Positions 60,713 to 64,000 of a DNA stretch of 64,000 nucleotides are shown here, piece by piece; positions within the stretch are counted from its first letter, which is position 1; every line of letters starts with the position of its first letter. This DNA comes from Campylobacter sp. MG1. Its GTDB lineage: Bacteria; Campylobacterota; Campylobacteria; Campylobacterales; Campylobacteraceae. The position numbers were made by a program, and so were the translations under genes. The notes below the pieces were generated by a model. It ran no database searches and had not been told where the DNA came from. It saw only the letters and a list, made by a program, of their open reading frames with translations. The DNA is taken from the NCBI RefSeq assembly GCF_026616895.1, contig NZ_JANYME010000003.1, positions 169,826 through 233,825 of the forward strand, read 5' to 3'.

Positions 60713-62434
60713 TTATTTGCCTAGCTTATCGCAACCTTCAAACATATCTTCTTGCTCTTTTACATTACTCATATCAAAATTAGGTTTATGCGTTAAGCTA
60801 GAGCAATCATAAAACATAGAGCTCATATCGGCTACATTTTTGGTATCAAAGTTTAAAGGTTGATTGAAATTTTCACAACCATCAAACATCAAGCGCATAT
60901 TGGCTACATTGCTTGTATCAAAATCTAAAGGCTGATTGAAGTTTTTACACTCTCTAAACATAAAACGCATATTGGCTACATTGCTTGTATCAAAGTTTAA
61001 AGGCTGATTGAAATTTTCACAACCATCAAACATACCTTGCATATCTGTTACATTGCTTGTATCAAAGTTTAAAGCTTGGTTAAAATTAAAACAACTATCA
61101 AACATATAACTCATATTTACTACATTTTTTGTATCAAAATCTAAAGGCTGATTGAAATTTTCACAACCACCAAACATACCACTCATATCAGTTACATTTG
61201 ATGTATCAAAATTTAAAGATTGATTGAAATTATAACAATTCTCAAACATATAACTCATATCAGTTACATTACTTGTATCAAAACTTAAAGGTTGGTTGAA
61301 GCTTTCGCAGTCACTAAACATCCAGCTCATATCAGTTACATTACTTGTATCAAAACTTAAAGGTTTGTTGAAATCTCTACACCGACTAAACATATCATTC
61401 ATATTAGTTACTTTTGATGTATCAAAATTTAAAACTTGGTTGAAATTTTTACATTCTCTAAACATCTCGCTCATATTAGTTACTTTTGATGTATCAAAAT
61501 TTAAAACTTGGTTGAAATTTTTACATTCTCTAAACATCTCGCTCATATTAGTTACTTTTGATGTATCAAAATTTAAAACTTGGTTGAAATTAGAACAACA
61601 ACTAAACATAGAGCGCATATTTGTTACATTGCTTGTATCAAAGTTTAAAACTTGGTTGAAATTTTTACATTCTCTAAACATCTCGCTCATATTAGTTACT
61701 TTGCTTGTATCAAAGCTCAAAGTTTGGTTAAAATTAAAACAATTATAAAACATCTCACTCATATCAGTTACATTACTAGTATTAAAGTTTAAAGGCTGAT
61801 TGAAATTATAACACTCAGCAAACATAGCACTCATATCAATTACACTACTAGCATTAAAGTTTAAAGACTGATTGAAGTTTTTGCACTCTCTAAACATCCA
61901 GCTCATATCAGTTACATTGCTTGTATCAAAATTTAAAGATTGATTGAAATTAGAACAATATCCAAACATACTACCCATATTAGTTACTTTACTAGTGTTA
62001 AAGCTTATAAGTTGATTAAAATTAAAGCAGTTATAAAACATTCCATGCATATTTGTTACTTTTGATGTATCAAAATTTAAAGTTTGATTAAAGTTTTCGC
62101 AAGAAAAAAACATACCACTCATATCAGTTACATTTGATGTATCAAAGCTTAAAGCTTGATTAAAATTAAAGCAATCTCTAAACATCTCACTCATATCGTA
62201 CACATTGCTTGTATCCCAAGTATTTATCCCGCTAAAGTCTTTTCTATTACTATCTTGAAATAATTCACTCATATCAGTAATAGCACTTGTATTTATAGTA
62301 TCTAGTGCTATATCTTCATACTTAATCAATACTTGTAATTCTTCTTTACTCATAGGATGATATTTATTATCTTTAAATTCTATTTTAGAAATAATATCTA
62401 AGTCTTGTTTGGTAGCATTTGCTAATTGTTTCAT
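60713..62434 (-). CDS. BspA-like (DUF285) repeat protein 2
   Basis: An N-terminal cap of about 75 residues (KYHPMSKEELQVLIKYEDIA, then RKDFSGINTWDTSNVYDM) is followed by some 20 repeats of 24 residues of the type DTSNVTDMSGMFFSCENFNQ, and a C-terminal cap (LTHKPNFDMSNVKEQEDMF). There is no signal peptide, lipobox or membrane segment, so the protein is probably cytoplasmic or leaves by an unusual route. The repeat resembles Mycoplasma and Treponema BspA-like surface repeats. Two of the repeats are identical at DNA level. At 573 residues the frame is intact. Confidence 0.9.
   Translation of the reverse strand: MKQLANATKQDLDIISKIEFKDNKYHPMSKEELQVLIKYEDIALDTINTSAITDMSELFQDSNRKDFSGINTWDTSNVYDMSEMFRDCFNFNQALSFDTSNVTDMSGMFFSCENFNQTLNFDTSKVTNMHGMFYNCFNFNQLISFNTSKVTNMGSMFGYCSNFNQSLNFDTSNVTDMSWMFRECKNFNQSLNFNASSVIDMSAMFAECYNFNQPLNFNTSNVTDMSEMFYNCFNFNQTLSFDTSKVTNMSEMFRECKNFNQVLNFDTSNVTNMRSMFSCCSNFNQVLNFDTSKVTNMSEMFRECKNFNQVLNFDTSKVTNMSEMFRECKNFNQVLNFDTSKVTNMNDMFSRCRDFNKPLSFDTSNVTDMSWMFSDCESFNQPLSFDTSNVTDMSYMFENCYNFNQSLNFDTSNVTDMSGMFGGCENFNQPLDFDTKNVVNMSYMFDSCFNFNQALNFDTSNVTDMQGMFDGCENFNQPLNFDTSNVANMRFMFRECKNFNQPLDFDTSNVANMRLMFDGCENFNQPLNFDTKNVADMSSMFYDCSSLTHKPNFDMSNVKEQEDMFEGCDKLGK
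61403..61590 (-). repeat. Exact 72-bp tandem repeats in BspA-like gene 2
   Basis: The unit at 61403–61474 is repeated base for base at 61475–61546, and the third unit is identical for its first 44 bases. Identity at silent positions shows recent duplication or gene conversion. A change by one unit keeps the frame. Confidence 0.9.
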
Positions 62435-62482
62435 AAAAATCCTTTCATAATAAAATAAATTGTATTGATTGTAATATTTTGC

Positions 62483-62501
62483 AAAGACACACTGTGTCTT
62501 T
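62483..62501. promoter_or_regulatory. Operator-like palindrome upstream of BspA-like gene 2
   Basis: AAAGACACA-C-TGTGTCTTT is a perfect 9-base inverted repeat, 50–70 bases before the start of gene 2 and just upstream of possible -35/-10 elements. It may bind a regulator, for example the nearby WYL protein; no second copy was found upstream of the DUF262 gene. Confidence 0.5.
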
Positions 62502-62549
62502 TAAGTGAGTTTTAGAAAAATATCAGTAAATAATGAAAATTAAAAAAAG

Positions 62550-62612
62550 GAATTTAAAATAGGAATTTCGTTTGTTTTAAATACTAGAAAATACTCAAAC
62601 AAACGAAATTTA
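62550..62612. repeat. Repeated terminator block, copy B
   Basis: Second copy of the block at 60646–60708, placed directly after BspA-like gene 3. One changed base shortens the stem to 14 pairs (62564–62577 with 62597–62610). A 15-base piece of the same stem arm also occurs at 56534–56548, inside the 3' end of BspA-like gene 1. Confidence 0.8.
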
Positions 62613-62615
62613 AGT

Positions 62616-64000
62616 TTATTTTTCTAGTTTATCGCAACCTTTAAACATACCCTCTTTCTCTTTTACATTACTCATATCAAAATTAGGTTTATGCGTTAAG
62701 CTAGAGCAGTTATTAAACATATAATTCATATCGTACACATTTTTAGTATCAAAGTTTAAAGGCTGATTGAAGCTTTCGCACCAACCAAACATCTTACTCA
62801 TATCAGTTACATTTGATGTATTAAAGTTTAAAGGCTGATTGAAATTAAAACAATCATAAAACATATCGCTCATATCAGTTACATTGCTTGTATTAAAACT
62901 TAAAGCTTGATTGAAATTAAAACAATTATAAAACATAAAACTCATATCAGTTACATTTGAAGTATCCCATTCATTTATCCCACTAAAGTCTTTTCTATCA
63001 CTTTTATAAAAAAGCTCACTCATATCAGTGATTAAACTAGTATCAATATCGCTTAGGCTAATTCCATCTGTATAAACTAGAACTTTTAATTCATATTTAT
63101 TAGCTGGTTGGTATTTGTTTGCTACCTTTTTTATCAAATTATTATTTAGCATATATTCTCTTGCTACATTTATCTCATAAGCTATTTTTATCATCAAATC
63201 TTCATTTTTAATCATTTTAATAAAATCAAATGACTCACATCCATTAAACATACCTTGTATATCAACTACTTTTGATATATCAAAATCTAAAGGCTGGTTG
63301 AAGTTATTACAACTACTAAACATAGAACGCATATCTGTTACATTACTTGTATTAAAGTTTAAAGGCTGGTTGAAGTTATTACAACTACTAAACATAGAAC
63401 GCATATTAGTTACATTACTTGTATTAAAGTTTAAAGGCTGGTTGAAGTTATTACAACTACTAAACATAGAACGCATATTAGTTACATTACTTGTATCAAA
63501 ATCTAAAGGCTGGTTGAAGTTATTACAACTACTAAACATAGAACGCATATTAGTTACATTACTTGTATCAAAATCTAAAGGCTGATTGAAGCTTTCGCAC
63601 CAACTAAACATCTCACTCATATCAGTTACTTTGCTTGTATCAAAGTTTAAAGCTTGATTGAAATTTTCACAACCATCAAACATATAATTCATATTTACTA
63701 CATTTTTTGTATCAAAACTTAAAGCTTGATTGAAATTTTTACACCCACTAAACATAGATTGCATATCTGTTACATTACTTGTATCAAAGTTTAAAGGTTG
63801 ATTGAAATTTTCACAACCATAAAACATACCATACATATCAGTTACATTACTTGTATCAAAATTTAAAGCTTGGTTGAAATTTTCACAACCATCAAACATA
63901 TAATTCATATTTACTACATTTTTTGTATCAAAACTTAAAGCTTGATTGAAATTTTTACACCCACTAAACATAGATTGCATATCTGTTACATTACTTGTAT
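62616..64000 (-). CDS. BspA-like (DUF285) repeat protein 3, 5' end outside the window
   Basis: The frame stays open to the window edge, so the N-terminus is missing; at least 461 residues remain. A first repeat domain ends near GMFNGCESFDF. A helical hinge (IKNEDLMIKIAYEINVAREY) follows, then a second cap (KYQPANKYELKVLVYTDGIS, then RKDFSGINEWDTS) and a short second repeat domain that ends with the shared C-terminal cap (LTHKPNFDMSNVKEKEGMF). This two-domain layout suggests fusion of two BspA-like genes. No membrane segment is seen. Confidence 0.88.
   Translation of the reverse strand, partial: TSNVTDMQSMFSGCKNFNQALSFDTKNVVNMNYMFDGCENFNQALNFDTSNVTDMYGMFYGCENFNQPLNFDTSNVTDMQSMFSGCKNFNQALSFDTKNVVNMNYMFDGCENFNQALNFDTSKVTDMSEMFSWCESFNQPLDFDTSNVTNMRSMFSSCNNFNQPLDFDTSNVTNMRSMFSSCNNFNQPLNFNTSNVTNMRSMFSSCNNFNQPLNFNTSNVTDMRSMFSSCNNFNQPLDFDISKVVDIQGMFNGCESFDFIKMIKNEDLMIKIAYEINVAREYMLNNNLIKKVANKYQPANKYELKVLVYTDGISLSDIDTSLITDMSELFYKSDRKDFSGINEWDTSNVTDMSFMFYNCFNFNQALSFNTSNVTDMSDMFYDCFNFNQPLNFNTSNVTDMSKMFGWCESFNQPLNFDTKNVYDMNYMFNNCSSLTHKPNFDMSNVKEKEGMFKGCDKLEK
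63291..63578 (-). repeat. Four 72-bp tandem repeats in BspA-like gene 3
   Basis: Units start at 63291, 63363, 63435 and 63507 and share nearly every base, including the segment AGGCTGGTTGAAGTTATTAC. Variable positions are mainly those that change Asn to Asp and Asn to Asp/Lys in the repeat. Confidence 0.9.
63658..64000 (-). repeat. 216-bp higher-order duplication in BspA-like gene 3
   Basis: The 127 bases at 63658–63784 recur without change at 63874–64000, a shift of 216 bases or three repeat units. The second copy runs off the window, so the duplication may be longer. Confidence 0.85.

Noticed and set aside
61296..63585. Long plus-strand open frames inside the BspA-like genes
   Set aside because: They arise from the repeat structure of the minus-strand genes, have no ribosome sites and encode low-complexity products.
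60713..63980. Regular 72-bp repeats as a CRISPR array
   Set aside because: The repeats have no unique spacers, keep one open frame throughout and encode DUF285 units of 24 residues.

Overview
The window is very AT-rich, densely coded DNA from a Campylobacter-like member of the Campylobacterota. Several blocks match gene orders I recall from Campylobacter jejuni: perR–hypothetical–ubiE–xseA–serC, katA–ankyrin gene, mqnC–M16-like–recG, addA–addB and hypB–hypC–hypD. The sugar-acid block dapA-like–uxaA–MFS–SDR has the order of the C. jejuni L-fucose locus. Species cannot be fixed from this sequence. No rRNA or tRNA gene was recognised.

Layout. (1) 1–3590 is the end of an integrative element: an ssb paralogue, a Bet/RecT recombinase, an unknown gene flanked by perfect 24-bp inverted repeats, and a tyrosine integrase. 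(2) 3591–8788 is the fucose-type operon, with a divergent AraC-type regulator and repeated operator-like sites; its last gene (SDR dehydrogenase) is cut off next to the integrase. (3) 8851–9681 encodes a secreted beta-propeller-like protein. (4) 9731–18244 is a Lap-type operon: TolC-like porin, LapG-like protease, LapD-like c-di-GMP receptor, type I secretion ABC transporter and membrane fusion protein, then a LuxR-type regulator. No adhesin substrate is present. (5) 18370–25008 runs from perR to three pseudopilin-like genes. (6) 25129–25383 is a SelW-like selenoprotein read through an in-frame TGA, with a SECIS-like hairpin. (7) 25394–30907 holds a di-haem peroxidase, two tandem solute-binding proteins preceded by a possible leader peptide, and ankyrin/catalase and YigZ genes. 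(8) 30966–33414 is a TPP riboswitch with a thiXYZ-type transporter. (9) 33431–36188 is an autotransporter with a G10 tract that puts it out of frame. (10) 36363–44967 is housekeeping: recG, M16-like, mqnC, FAH-family, small membrane proteins, rarD-like, type II DAHP synthase and aroK. (11) 44968–46493 has no intact gene; it holds a decayed RelE-type toxin-antitoxin pair and a candidate structured RNA. (12) 46494–56512 holds hypBCD, a DcuB-family transporter and addAB. (13) 56522–64000 is an accessory cluster: three BspA-like (DUF285) repeat proteins without signal peptides, around a WYL regulator and a GmrSD-like DUF262/HNH protein.

How it fits together: operons are tight, often with ATGA or TAATG overlaps. 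The variable parts are the integrative element, the phase-variable autotransporter and the BspA-like/GmrSD-like/WYL cluster. The last is the best candidate for an undescribed system: intracellular-looking solenoid proteins with exact 72-bp repeats and a shared terminator, next to a restriction-type gene and its likely regulator.
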